Positions 34,258 to 43,575 of a DNA stretch of 64,000 nucleotides are shown here, piece after piece. The notes under the pieces are model-generated. The model was not told the DNA's origin, made no database searches, and saw nothing but the letters and a program-made list of their open reading frames with translations. Both the position numbers and the translations under genes were made by a program. This DNA comes from Cytophagales bacterium (GTDB lineage Bacteria; Bacteroidota; Bacteroidia; Cytophagales; Microscillaceae). The stretch is taken from NCBI GenBank assembly GCA_013298075.1, contig JAAFJG010000016.1:1-64000 (forward strand), written 5' to 3'. How positions within the stretch are numbered: the stretch's first letter is position 1; each line of letters starts with the position of its first letter.

Positions 34258-35787
34258 CTAAGCATATTTATAACTTTTAATTTTATCCATAATCAAATCC
34301 CAAACTTGTTCATAAGGAATCATTTCAATATTTCGGAACGAACCACGATAATCAACGGGCGTTTTTTCCAATTCGCTAAACAATTCCTCGGTGGCTTTTT
34401 TAGTAGGATAATATTTGAAATCACATTTTTCCAAAAGATTTATCATATTAATAAAACATTCACTTCTAAAATTGCCATCTTTTTTAGGATACAATCTGCA
34501 ATATTCGTTTAATTCCCCAATTTTTTCTTTGATACGTGTAAATTCTAATTTTTCGATATAAAAAAGAATTTGTATATTCATCATCATAATATTTAATCCT
34601 TTTTTATTTTTTTGATAATCAGTAGTACGTTCCAAAAAAAGATGATGACGAAAATTGACTTTATTCGAAGAACTAATCGTTTTGCTATTAGGAATTTTAT
34701 CTTGTTTATGAAAATAATGCAAAATAGAAGCCGCCACATACCAAAATTCTTTTTTATCTTCTGTTACTTTTTTAAATCTATTTTCGTTGAGTGTTTCTTG
34801 AAAAATTTGGTTCGCATCAGCATAATTTTTTTGATGTAAAAAAGCCATCAATTTATATTCTTGTTGTTCTACCCAAATTTTCAAAGGAATATTTTCAATG
34901 TTTTTTTCTGCTTTAAACACAGATGAAAAATTATCAAATTTTTGAAAATTCAAACGATGATTCGCGTGTTCCAATTCCCAATTTAATACTTCATTTTGGC
35001 TAAATTTTTCAGGCGTTTTTTGAATAATTTCAAATTGTTTTTGAAAAAATGCTGCTATGTCTTCGTGTTTTTGGCTTAATTTAGCATGTAAAAAAGTAGT
35101 TTGGTCGTAATAAATTTTTAATTGTCCTTCTAAATATTCCTTTTTATCTTCCCACCAAGTTAAGAATTTTTTCAAACTCTCCACCAAAAATTCACTCGTA
35201 ATATTTTCTTTTTTATAGTCAAATTCGATATTTTTCCATTGATGATGCGCTTCATTTTCGTAAAATAAAATTTTTGAATATTTGGCTACCATATTATTAT
35301 GATTGACAAAATCAGTTTTTTGACCTTTTTTAAGGTAATGTTCAGCCAAAATTTTCGAACTTTCTAACGCAATATCAGTTAAAAAATAGTCTTGTGCTTT
35401 TTTCAAATGCTTTTCTACCAACGCCACACTAATATTACTCGCATCACAAAGCAACAAAGTTTTGGCTTGAAAAATAACTTTTTCACATTCTTGTCTGACC
35501 AAATCAGCCTCAGAAACATTTTCATTGACTTCAGGGTCTAAGAAAAAAATGGTATTCATCAACTTTTGTTTCAAACGAGTTTTTAAAATAAGATATTTTT
35601 TTTCACTTGCCGAACATTCATAAATATCTTTGGCTGCTTCTTCATCAGACTTATATTTTTCCTGATGAATGCCATGAAAAAGTGCATAATAATGACTCGA
35701 TTTATTACGGCTGTCTTCATCAAAGAGTTCAATTTTTTTGACTCTTTTTTGAGTAACGATTTGAATTAATGATTTTAAAGTTTCCAT
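34258..35787 (-). CDS. Large helical protein of unknown function (509 aa)
   Basis: The protein has no signal peptide or membrane segment and is almost wholly helical, rich in Lys, Glu, Phe and Tyr. Paired helices of about 35 residues recur (for example ALVEKHLKKAQDYFLTDIAL, LAEHYLKKGQKTDF), suggesting a divergent TPR-like solenoid. I do not recognise a family. Such cytosolic helical-repeat proteins are common and conserved in Cytophagales. It has a clean promoter (35904-35935) and stands alone between the repeat-rich zone and the enoyl-CoA hydratase gene. Codon use and length argue that it is a real gene. Confidence 0.75.
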   Translation of the reverse strand: METLKSLIQIVTQKRVKKIELFDEDSRNKSSHYYALFHGIHQEKYKSDEEAAKDIYECSASEKKYLILKTRLKQKLMNTIFFLDPEVNENVSEADLVRQECEKVIFQAKTLLLCDASNISVALVEKHLKKAQDYFLTDIALESSKILAEHYLKKGQKTDFVNHNNMVAKYSKILFYENEAHHQWKNIEFDYKKENITSEFLVESLKKFLTWWEDKKEYLEGQLKIYYDQTTFLHAKLSQKHEDIAAFFQKQFEIIQKTPEKFSQNEVLNWELEHANHRLNFQKFDNFSSVFKAEKNIENIPLKIWVEQQEYKLMAFLHQKNYADANQIFQETLNENRFKKVTEDKKEFWYVAASILHYFHKQDKIPNSKTISSSNKVNFRHHLFLERTTDYQKNKKGLNIMMMNIQILFYIEKLEFTRIKEKIGELNEYCRLYPKKDGNFRSECFINMINLLEKCDFKYYPTKKATEELFSELEKTPVDYRGSFRNIEMIPYEQVWDLIMDKIKSYKYA

Positions 35788-35903
35788 ACAAAAAGATGAT
35801 AAGGTAAAAAAATAATAAAGGTAAAAAGTATAAAAGATAAAAAAAATATGTAATTTGAAACAAGAAAAAAATAAAAAGCAATCGTTTCAATTCAATATTA
35901 CAA

Positions 35904-35935
35904 CAAAGTTAGAATTTTATTTTTATAAATACAAA
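35904..35935 (-). promoter_or_regulatory. Promoter of the 509-aa gene
   Basis: Minus strand TAACTTTG (35904-35911), 20-bp spacer, TTTG (35932-35935). The gap 35788-36135 also holds the promoter at 36059; otherwise only AT-rich leader sequence. Confidence 0.65.
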
Positions 35936-36058
35936 TTTTTAGATGTAATTTATTAAAAAATATTTCTAAAAGGAATTATTTCCTAAAAAATATCTTACGA
36001 AAACCTCATAAAATATAGAAAAAACATAAAAATCATACAAATAACTAAAAAAGATTGT

Positions 36059-36066
36059 ATATTTGC
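36059..36066 (+). promoter_or_regulatory. Promoter of enoyl-CoA hydratase gene
   Basis: TATATTTG followed by CAAGC, 70 bp before ATG 36136. The -33 element is unclear. Confidence 0.5.
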
Positions 36067-36135
36067 AAGCAATTTTAATCGTTTTTTTGAATTAAAAAAT
36101 AATCTATTACTTCATTAAATAATATCCTAAAAAAA

Positions 36136-36963
36136 ATGTATTATTCTCTCGAACAAATTCAATTTTTTGACGCGCATACTTTTGCTTATTTAGAATTAAA
36201 AATAGAAAATAATTTTTTGCATATATTTTTAAATCGTCCACAAGCCAAAAATGCACTTTCTCCTACACTTATTCGTGAATTGGCGTTTGCGTTGAGTTAT
36301 GCCCATCACCAAAAAAATATTTGGGGAATTGTATTGGGTGCGAGAGGAAATATTTGGTGTGCAGGAATGGATTTGAAGGCAATGAAAGGGCAAGAAGAAA
36401 CCAATAATTCTACGATTCCAACTACTGAAAAAGAAATTATTTTGGGAGAAATGTTTGTTAAATTGCACAAACCTGCGATTATGCGTATTCATGCGCCTGT
36501 GTATGCGGGAGGTTTTTTGTTGGTTGGAAGTGCGCATTATGCGGTCGGAACTGCTCAAGCAAATTTCAGTTTGCCCGAAGTGAAAAGAGGACTTTTTCCT
36601 TTTCAAGTGATGTCTTTGTTGTTGCAAAATATCTCGACTCGTGTGGTAATGGATTGGTGTTTGAAAGGAAAAACGTTGTCTGCTATCGAATGTAAAAATA
36701 TTGGGTTATTGACTGATTTGGTGGAAAATGAACAAGAAATTGATGAATTTATTACTCAAAATCTAATTTTGCCTTTGACTGAAAATTCGCCTGCCGCTAT
36801 TCATTTGGGTTTACAGGCTTTTGATGAAATGCGGGCAATCAATGAACAAGAAAAACAAGGATTTTTGAAAAAAATGTTTGAGCAATGCATCCAAACCGAA
36901 GACGCACAAGAAGGTATTAAAGCGTTTGCAGAAAAAAGAAAACCTATTTGGAAAAATCAATAA
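36136..36963 (+). CDS. Enoyl-CoA hydratase/isomerase-family protein
   Basis: 275 aa crotonase fold: LNRPQAKNALSP at about 34-45, the oxyanion-forming GNIWCAGMDLKAM at about 75-87, VYAGGFLLVGSAHYAVG at about 121-137, and the SLPEVKRGLFP segment at about 145-155. The usual catalytic Glu of hydratases at the GGG(xx)E position is not obvious here (AGGFLL), so it may be an isomerase, thioesterase-like or otherwise diverged member acting on a CoA thioester. It is cytosolic. The next gene starts 46 bp later on the same strand, so they may form an operon. Confidence 0.85.
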   Translation: MYYSLEQIQFFDAHTFAYLELKIENNFLHIFLNRPQAKNALSPTLIRELAFALSYAHHQKNIWGIVLGARGNIWCAGMDLKAMKGQEETNNSTIPTTEKEIILGEMFVKLHKPAIMRIHAPVYAGGFLLVGSAHYAVGTAQANFSLPEVKRGLFPFQVMSLLLQNISTRVVMDWCLKGKTLSAIECKNIGLLTDLVENEQEIDEFITQNLILPLTENSPAAIHLGLQAFDEMRAINEQEKQGFLKKMFEQCIQTEDAQEGIKAFAEKRKPIWKNQ

Positions 36964-37009
36964 ATTTATCAAAAAAAATCAGAAAAAAAATCAAGAAAAC
37001 CACAATTTT

Positions 37010-37969
37010 ATGATTAATGCCATTTCAAAAAGTCGAGCAGGCGAAGACGTTTGTTTGATGCTTAGTTTACCTAATCATCGTTTTTTTTATTTGTGTGATT
37101 GTGGACAAGCGTCAGATTTGACGATTAGTGATGTCAAAAATTTGAATGGATTATTTATGAGTCATACACATATTGACCATTTTTATAATTTTGATATGCT
37201 TTTGCGTCATCAACTTCCTGTTACTCGTCAGATTGTGATTTGCGGACCGAAAGGAATTGCTCAAAATGTGCAAGGAAAATTATTGGCGTATAATTGGGAT
37301 ATTTTATTGACAGAAGAGCAAGCAGCAAATGCTTTGAGTTATCAAGTGAGAGAAATTACGGAAGAAGGAATTTTTTTGTACGAATTGCATACGCCTAAAT
37401 GGGAGTTAGAACCGAAAGGAAAATTAGAAGATATTATTGTTTATACGAATGAAGTTTTTAGCGTAAAATATGAAATCTTAAATCATAATACTCCTTGTAT
37501 TGCGTATAGTTTTGTGGAACACGCCAAAATAAGTTTGAGAGATAATTGCCCTTTGAAAGCAGGAGAATGGATAAAATTGTTAAAAAAATCATTTCAAGAA
37601 AGAAATCTCACACAAATTATTGAGGTCGAAAATCAAACTTTTGAAGCACAAGATTTATTTCAATATGTAGAAGAAAAACAAGGCTATAAAGTTTGTTTTG
37701 TGATGGATCATTTGGCATCAGAAAGCAATCACGAAAAAATAATTCGCCTTTGTCAGCAAGCCGATGAATTATATATTGAGGCGTATTATTTGCAAGAAGA
37801 ACTCGATTTGGCAATCAAAAATCATCATAGTACTGCTTATTTATCAGGAAAAGTAGCACACGATTCGCAAGCAAAAAAGGCTTTTCCAATTCATTTTTCA
37901 CGCCGTCATCAAAATCAAGAAACTTTAAAAATTTTATTAGAGGAATTTGAAAAGGGTTTTTTAGGTTGA
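37010..37969 (+). CDS. MBL-fold hydrolase, ribonuclease Z-like
   Basis: 319 aa from ATG 37010 (MINAISKSRAGEDVCLML). The longer frame (from 36878) would overlap the previous gene by 86 bp with a Lys/Asn-rich start, so I reject it. The metallo-beta-lactamase signature is SHTHIDHF at about 49-56, with DCG before it, VMDHLA at about 230-235, and the terminal HFSRRH providing the last His. The layout resembles RNase Z-type (ElaC) proteins, but the exosite is short, so a tRNA substrate is not certain. It lies between the crotonase gene and fmt. Confidence 0.78.
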   Translation: MINAISKSRAGEDVCLMLSLPNHRFFYLCDCGQASDLTISDVKNLNGLFMSHTHIDHFYNFDMLLRHQLPVTRQIVICGPKGIAQNVQGKLLAYNWDILLTEEQAANALSYQVREITEEGIFLYELHTPKWELEPKGKLEDIIVYTNEVFSVKYEILNHNTPCIAYSFVEHAKISLRDNCPLKAGEWIKLLKKSFQERNLTQIIEVENQTFEAQDLFQYVEEKQGYKVCFVMDHLASESNHEKIIRLCQQADELYIEAYYLQEELDLAIKNHHSTAYLSGKVAHDSQAKKAFPIHFSRRHQNQETLKILLEEFEKGFLG

Positions 37970-38068
37970 TTCTTTGTGTGATAAAAAAAGAAAAAAATCC
38001 GTTTTAATTCGTATAATCCGCGTGCTAAAATCTTTGTCATCAAAAAAACACATAAAAACACAAATAAA

Positions 38069-39001
38069 ATGAATAAAAAATTAAGAATAATTTTTATGGG
38101 AACGCCAGATTTTGCCGTTCCAAGTTTAGAAAAATTAGTTGAAAATGGCATCAATGTAGTGGCGGTTATCACGTCCACAGATAAAATTGGAGGGCGAGGA
38201 AAACAAGCCATTATTTCTGATGTTAAAAAATGTGCTTTGAAATATAATATTCTTTTATTGCAGCCTGAAAAACTAAAAGACGAAACTTTTTTAGAGGAAT
38301 TAAAAGCATTAAAAGCCGATTTACAAATTGTGGTGGCATTTAGAATGTTGCCCGAAGTAGTTTGGAATATGCCGCCTTTGGGAACTTTTAATTTGCACGC
38401 TTCTTTATTGCCCGATTATCGTGGTGCTGCTCCTATCAATTGGGCAATTATCAATGGCGAAAAAGAAACAGGTTTGACTACGTTTTTTTTGAAACACGAA
38501 ATTGATACAGGCGAAGTTATTTTTCAAGAAAAAACGCCTATTTTACCCGAAGATAATATCGGTACTTTATACGAAAAAATGAAAATACAAGGAGCAGATT
38601 TATTGCTAAAAACCGTAAAATCTATTGAAAGTGGCAATTATCAAACCATACCACAAAAATATGATGAAAATAAAAACAAACATGCTCCCAAAATTTTTAG
38701 AGAAACTTGTGAAATCGATACCACAAAAAATAAAATAGAAGTGCATAATTTTGTGCGTGGACTTTCGCCTTATCCGTGTGCGTGGGTGAATTTAGCGAAT
38801 AAAAATTGTAAGATTTTTCAGACCAATATTCATACAGAAGTACCCGAAAATTTATTGGAACAAAAAGAAAAATTTATCACCGACAACAAAAAATTCTTAT
38901 TTTTAGCCTGTGCTGATGGATATTTATCGATAGAAGAATTACAATTAGAAGGAAAAAAAAGAATGAAAGTTGATGAATTTTTAAGAGGTTTTAGGTTGTA
39001 G
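38069..39001 (+). CDS. fmt: Methionyl-tRNA formyltransferase
   Basis: 310 aa. It formylates initiator Met-tRNA using 10-formyl-THF. The N-terminal domain has IIFMGTPDFAVPSLEKL, the NLHASLLPDYRGAAPINW signature at about 110-127 containing the catalytic Asn/His, and HEIDTGEVI with the Asp. The C-terminal tRNA-binding OB domain spans about 205-310 and includes VRGLSPYPCAW. It is a complete, typical gene. A decayed copy of the 67-bp repeat (about 37990-38037) lies directly upstream. Confidence 0.96.
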   Translation: MNKKLRIIFMGTPDFAVPSLEKLVENGINVVAVITSTDKIGGRGKQAIISDVKKCALKYNILLLQPEKLKDETFLEELKALKADLQIVVAFRMLPEVVWNMPPLGTFNLHASLLPDYRGAAPINWAIINGEKETGLTTFFLKHEIDTGEVIFQEKTPILPEDNIGTLYEKMKIQGADLLLKTVKSIESGNYQTIPQKYDENKNKHAPKIFRETCEIDTTKNKIEVHNFVRGLSPYPCAWVNLANKNCKIFQTNIHTEVPENLLEQKEKFITDNKKFLFLACADGYLSIEELQLEGKKRMKVDEFLRGFRL

Positions 39002-39024
39002 ATTTATTCACAATAAAAATAAAA

Positions 39025-39049
39025 TTACAACGAATTTGAAACAGCAACA
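39025..39049. repeat. Lone decayed end of the TGTCCC inverted-repeat family
   Basis: TTACAACGAATTTGAAACAG resembles the ends of elements A and B (16981-17204), with no partner end nearby. Confidence 0.4.
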
Positions 39050-39099
39050 ATATTTAGGGATTAAGTAAAAATACTTACCCAATAAAAATATTTTCATAT

Positions 39100-39131
39100 A
39101 TAAAGTGTTGGCATTAACGTTCAACGCTTTA
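39100..39131. terminator. Hairpin between convergent fmt and bshA
   Basis: ATAAAGTGTTG / CAACGCTTTAT with one wobble pair. It may serve both transcripts. Confidence 0.55.
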
Positions 39132-39160
39132 TGTTATATTCGTTCAAATAAATCTGGGAA

Positions 39161-40312
39161 TTATTTTTTAGATGATTTCTTATTCCTAACTCTATTTTGT
39201 GCTTGTTCATAAATTTTTTCATAACTTGGCACAATCATATTTAAGTCAAATTCTTTGGCACGTTTGAGTGCATTTTCTCTAAAAATGGGTAATTGATCAT
39301 CTTGCAAAATAAATAAAGCATTTTTTGCCATTTCATTGACATCGCCCACTTTGCTCGTAAAACCTGTAATACCATTCAAATTTAATTCTGGAATCCCACC
39401 TGCATCAGACGAAATAACAGGCACTTCACACGCCATTGCTTCCAAAGCAGATAAACCAAAACTTTCACTTTCAGAAGGCATCAAAAATAAATCTGCAATC
39501 GATAAAACTTCTTCGACTGCATCTAATTTTCCTAACATTCTTACGTCATCAGTAATGCCTAATTCTCTGCATTGAATTTCTAAATTGATTCTTTCGGGTC
39601 CGTCACCTATCAATAATAATTTAGCAGGGATATTTTTGCGAACTAAATCAAAAATAGAAACCACATCATTCATTCGTTTTACTTTTCTAAAATTAGAAAT
39701 ATGCACCAATAATTTTTCATCATTGGGACAAATGGCTTTTTTGAAATGATTTTTTTCTTGCTTTTTAAATCTTTCTAAATCAATAAAATTAGGAATAACC
39801 GTAATATCATTCGTAATCTCAAAATGTGAATAAGTATCTTCTCTCAAACTTGTCGAAACGGTCGTTACCGCATCAGATTGATTGATACTAAAAGTTACAA
39901 CAGGCTCAAAAGACGCATCTTTGCCCACCAGCGTAATATCTGTGCCGTGCAAAGTAGTAACAATCGGAATATGAATATTTTTGGTGGCTAAAATTTGCTT
40001 TGCCATATACGCCGCAGATGCGTGTGGAATCGCATAATGTACGTGAAGAATATCTAATTTTTCGTGCAAAACTACATCAACCATTTTGCTTGCTAATGCC
40101 AATTCGTAGGGAGGATATTGTTGAAAAAGTGGATAAGTAGGCACATAAACTGCGTGAAAAAATAAATTTTCATTAAAAAAATTCAACCGAACAGGTTGTA
40201 GATACGTAATAAAATGAATTTGATGCCCTTTTTGTGCCAATGCTTTTCCTAATTCTGTGGCAACTACGCCACTTCCACCAAAAGTTGGATAACAAACAAT
40301 TCCTATTTTCAT
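39161..40312 (-). CDS. bshA: N-acetyl-alpha-D-glucosaminyl L-malate synthase (bacillithiol pathway)
   Basis: 383 aa GT4 glycosyltransferase. It transfers GlcNAc from UDP-GlcNAc to L-malate, the first step of bacillithiol synthesis. The N-terminal KIGIVCYPTFGGSGVVATELG is the BshA hallmark. Further signs are LHVHYAIPHASAAY, TTLHGTDITLVG at about 135-146, HISNFRKVKR, and the sugar-nucleotide-binding E-x7-E in PSESESFGLSALEAMACEVP at about 285-304. Length and motifs argue for BshA over other GT4 enzymes. It suggests bacillithiol as the main low-molecular-weight thiol. The other bsh genes are not in the window. Confidence 0.92.
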   Translation of the reverse strand: MKIGIVCYPTFGGSGVVATELGKALAQKGHQIHFITYLQPVRLNFFNENLFFHAVYVPTYPLFQQYPPYELALASKMVDVVLHEKLDILHVHYAIPHASAAYMAKQILATKNIHIPIVTTLHGTDITLVGKDASFEPVVTFSINQSDAVTTVSTSLREDTYSHFEITNDITVIPNFIDLERFKKQEKNHFKKAICPNDEKLLVHISNFRKVKRMNDVVSIFDLVRKNIPAKLLLIGDGPERINLEIQCRELGITDDVRMLGKLDAVEEVLSIADLFLMPSESESFGLSALEAMACEVPVISSDAGGIPELNLNGITGFTSKVGDVNEMAKNALFILQDDQLPIFRENALKRAKEFDLNMIVPSYEKIYEQAQNRVRNKKSSKK

Positions 40313-40459
40313 ATTTTATTTTGAAGCTATATTTGTTTTAGAACAAATATTTATAATGTTTTGGTTTAAAATTGATGTTAAATAATTGTAAAGAATGAAA
40401 AAAAATCAAAAAAAGGATTTTTTTCATTCTTAATATTAGCAAAATATTCAATATTATTT

Positions 40460-40670
40460 GGTTCTTAGGAAATTTGTGCGGAAAATAATTTTTTCTTGAA
40501 ATGTATTTTTTGAATTGCCTCCAGATTTATCTGGAGGATAATATAAAATTCAATTGTTGGCTTTAGCCGAAAATCTCTACGTTTTTCAAATTGATATTTT
40601 TCTATATTTTCAAAATAAATAACTATTTACAGCAAAACAAAATTAGATCCGCAATAACTTCCCATGAACC
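40460..40670. mobile_element. Best-preserved CCTCCAGA-family MITE-like element, with possible target duplication
   Basis: 211 bp from GGTTCTTAGGAAATTTGTGC to GCAATAACTTCCCATGAACC; the ends are imperfect inverted repeats starting and ending in GGTTC/GAACC. TATTATTT flanks both sides (40452-40459 and 40671-40678), consistent with an 8-bp target duplication. The right flank overlaps the stop codon of the M16 peptidase gene (TAA complement at 40673-40675). The rest of 40313-40459 shows nothing further. Confidence 0.8.
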
Positions 40671-40672
40671 TA

Positions 40673-41908
40673 TTATTTTTTACCATAATATAAAACAGAA
40701 TTATTATTTTCTGTTAAAATTCTTTGCGCACTTTCTAAAATATCTTGCGTAGAAACATTTTGTAATAATTCAATTCTTTGATTTATTTCATTTTCTTTAT
40801 CATTCAAAGCATAACCCGCAATCAAAATAGCACGATTTAATAATTCAATTTCAGACATTACTTCTGAGGTTTCTGATTTATTTTTTACTTTTTGTAATTC
40901 ATTTTCAGGAATTTTATTTGTTTTTATATCATTTATAACTTCCCAAATCGCTTTTTCGCCTTCTTCGTAGGTAATATCTGGATTTAATTTTCCTTGAATA
41001 ATAAACAAACCTTCTTCCGTTGAGCCTGAAATAGACGCAGAAATAGAGTTAAATAATTGTTTTTCTTTCACCAATATTTGATGCAAACGAGAAGATTTAC
41101 TTCGTCCTAAAATATCACTCAATAAATCTGTAGCCGTAAAAGTTTTTTCGTATTTATTTTCCGAATGAAAAACCATAAACAAAGCATCTAATGGCACATT
41201 TGCCTCTACTTTTAATCGTCTTTGTGCGGTTTGAATTGGTTCTTTCGGTAAATTTCTGTGATAAGGTTTGCCGTTTGGAATATCACCAAACCATTTTTGG
41301 CTCAAATTTTTGACTTGTTCAGTAGTTGTATTCCCTGCCACCACCAAAATTGCGTTATTGGGTCTATAAAATTGAAAGAAAAAATCTTTGACATCTTCCA
41401 AAGTAGCATTTTCTATGTGTGAAATTTCTTTGCCAATAGTTGCCCAACGATATGGGTGCGTGGTATATGCCAAAGGTCGCAAATGCAACCAAATATCGCC
41501 ATAAGGTTGGTTGAGGTATCTTTGTTTAAACTCTTCAATCACCACTTTTCGCTGTACTTCTAACGAATCAGGAGAAAAATCTAAACTCAACATTCTATCA
41601 GATTCTAACCAAAAAGCAGTTTCTAAATTGAATGCAGGTAAAGTTAAATAATAATTAGTTAAATCATTGGAAGTGAACGCATTATTAGTTGCTCCCGCAT
41701 TTTGAGCAGCAATATCATAATTAGGAATATTGACAGAACCACCAAACATTAAATGCTCAAATAAGTGTGCAAAGCCTGTTTTTTCAGGATTTTCATCTTT
41801 CGCCCCTACGTTATACATAAGATTGAACACACACATAGGCGTTGCATTATCCTCGTGTACGAATACTTTTAAGCCATTTTCTAAGGTGAAATTATTAAAT
41901 TGTATCAT
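40673..41908 (-). CDS. M16-family zinc metallopeptidase
   Basis: 411 aa. The inverted zinc motif HxxEH is HLFEHLMF at 48-55, preceded by YNVGAKDENPEKTG; a downstream Glu (VIEEFKQRY, about 130) can complete the metal site. The single-unit length of about 410 aa equals a half pitrilysin, as in bacterial MPP/PqqL-type proteins that dimerise. No signal peptide is visible, so a cytosolic location is likely. Its stop codon touches the MITE flank. It follows queG by 48 bp on the same strand. Confidence 0.9.
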   Translation of the reverse strand: MIQFNNFTLENGLKVFVHEDNATPMCVFNLMYNVGAKDENPEKTGFAHLFEHLMFGGSVNIPNYDIAAQNAGATNNAFTSNDLTNYYLTLPAFNLETAFWLESDRMLSLDFSPDSLEVQRKVVIEEFKQRYLNQPYGDIWLHLRPLAYTTHPYRWATIGKEISHIENATLEDVKDFFFQFYRPNNAILVVAGNTTTEQVKNLSQKWFGDIPNGKPYHRNLPKEPIQTAQRRLKVEANVPLDALFMVFHSENKYEKTFTATDLLSDILGRSKSSRLHQILVKEKQLFNSISASISGSTEEGLFIIQGKLNPDITYEEGEKAIWEVINDIKTNKIPENELQKVKNKSETSEVMSEIELLNRAILIAGYALNDKENEINQRIELLQNVSTQDILESAQRILTENNNSVLYYGKK

Positions 41909-41956
41909 TTTTTTTGTGTTTATAGTTTTTAAAAGGATTTTTTTTGTTTTTTATAT

Positions 41957-42910
41957 TTAATTTTTATTCTTTTTTTGTTTTTCTACGTATTCAATATTTC
42001 TTTTTATTCCTTCTAATTTTGTTCTTTTGATAGGAGAATTTTTGAACATAACTTTAAAAACTTCTTCTGTGATTTCTCGCCAATCTTGATTCGATATATT
42101 CATGAGAGTAGGGGAGGGGAGGAATTCGGGAGTTTGGTGAGGAGATGAAAATCGATTCCAAGGGCATACATCTTGACAAATATCACAACCAAAAATCCAA
42201 TTTTCAAAACTTCCTTTGGTATTTTCGGGAATTTCTTTTTTTAGTTCGATAGTAAAATAAGAAATACATTTAGACGCATCTAATTGATAAGGAGCGATAA
42301 TAGCGTCAGTCGGGCAAGCATCAATACATTTGGTACAAGTACCACAAAAATCGCCTACTTTTCCATCGGCAATCAAAGGCAAATCTATAATCAATTCAGC
42401 AATAAAAAAGAAGCTTCCTATTTTTCGGTTAATCAAATTGGTATGTTTTCCTTGCCAACCTAAACCTGATTTTTTTGCCCAAGCTTTATCCATCACAGGA
42501 GCGGAATCTACAAAAGCCCTTCCGTTTACTTCTCCGATATTTTCTTGGATAATCGATAAAAATTGTTTTAATTTTTTTTTGATAACCTCGTGATAATCGT
42601 TTCCATACGCATATTTTGAGATTTTATAGTCGTCTAAATTTTCTGGGTTGATGGGTTGTTGATTGGGAAAATAATTGAATAAAAGCGAAACGACAGATTT
42701 GGCATCATCTACTAATAAAGTTGGATTTAATCTTTTATCAAAATGATTTTCCATATATTTCATTTCACCTTGGTATTGATTATTGAGCCATTTTTCTAAA
42801 TGTTTTGCTTCATTCTCCAAAAAACCTGCTTTTGAAATTCCACAATAATCAAACCCTAAATTTTTAGCGGTATCTTTGATGAATTTTGTATTTTTTTCTA
42901 TCGATAACAA
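41957..42910 (-). CDS. queG: Epoxyqueuosine reductase
   Basis: 317 aa. It performs the last step of queuosine synthesis in tRNA, reducing epoxyqueuosine with cobalamin and two [4Fe-4S] clusters. The paired clusters are [16 protein letters not shown] at about 187-202 and [13 protein letters not shown] at about 237-249. [18 protein letters not shown] and SFFFIAELI are typical of the family. The length is that of the short QueG form without a HEAT domain. It lies upstream of the M16 gene. Confidence 0.94.
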   Translation of the reverse strand: MLSIEKNTKFIKDTAKNLGFDYCGISKAGFLENEAKHLEKWLNNQYQGEMKYMENHFDKRLNPTLLVDDAKSVVSLLFNYFPNQQPINPENLDDYKISKYAYGNDYHEVIKKKLKQFLSIIQENIGEVNGRAFVDSAPVMDKAWAKKSGLGWQGKHTNLINRKIGSFFFIAELIIDLPLIADGKVGDFCGTCTKCIDACPTDAIIAPYQLDASKCISYFTIELKKEIPENTKGSFENWIFGCDICQDVCPWNRFSSPHQTPEFLPSPTLMNISNQDWREITEEVFKVMFKNSPIKRTKLEGIKRNIEYVEKQKKNKN

Positions 42911-43082
42911 AGTAATTTGGTGTAAATATTTTTTAGCGTATTTTTATTGAAAATATTTTTACTTGTAATATTTTTTTGTTCAGACTTTTTTTGGTTATAC
43001 TTTTTTATACTCACTTATTTATTTTTCAAAAAAGGTGTGTATAAATTAAGTTAAATTTGTTGTTTAAAAGAATGAAATAGAT

Positions 43083-43469
43083 TTAATCCTCTTCTGCTAC
43101 TTCTATCATTTCGATAGGAACTTTTACGATTTGTTTTAAGTCTTCACCTGTTTGCAACATATCTTCATCATCAGATGGATAAAACCATTTTACTTCTGTT
43201 TTGTTGCCTGCCAAAAAGATTTTTTCTAATTTTTTTAAAATTCCTAAAATATACATTGAGGAACTTGTATTGAAATAATCTAATCTAAAATACAAAATTG
43301 TATTTGGGCATGGCGTAGTGGCATATTTATCTAACCAATTTAACAAAGGTTCATAAAATTGATACGAATTTTCAGGAATAGAACGTCCTTTGATTTCTAA
43401 TTCGCCTGTTTTTCCATTAAATAAAACGTCAGGTTGTTTTGCACTACCTTTTATTTCAATATTTTCCAT
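43083..43469 (-). CDS. siaC: SiaC-family regulatory phosphoprotein (DUF1987)
   Basis: 128 aa. It matches SiaC/DUF1987: LEIKGRSIPENSYQFYEPLLNWL (strand then helix), the TILYFRLDYFNTSSSMYILGI block at about 57-77 containing the likely phosphorylated Thr/Ser cluster, and VKWFYPSDDEDMLQTGEDL. In Pseudomonas, SiaC is phosphorylated by SiaB and dephosphorylated by the PP2C SiaA to control a diguanylate cyclase. Here SiaB is directly upstream (106 bp). A PP2C receptor is encoded at 21.6 kb, but pairing with it is inference. Confidence 0.85.
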   Translation of the reverse strand: MENIEIKGSAKQPDVLFNGKTGELEIKGRSIPENSYQFYEPLLNWLDKYATTPCPNTILYFRLDYFNTSSSMYILGILKKLEKIFLAGNKTEVKWFYPSDDEDMLQTGEDLKQIVKVPIEMIEVAEED

Positions 43470-43575
43470 TTTTATTTCTTTTTTTTATCAAGTCAAGATA
43501 TTTTATTCTTGATTGTCGCTATTTTTTGACAAAGATAAATGTTATTTTTGAAATAATCAAATATTTTTTATCATT

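Noticed and set aside
36878-37009. Longer N-terminus for the MBL-fold hydrolase
   Set aside because: It would overlap the upstream crotonase gene by 86 bp and adds a Lys/Asn-rich stretch with no family support.
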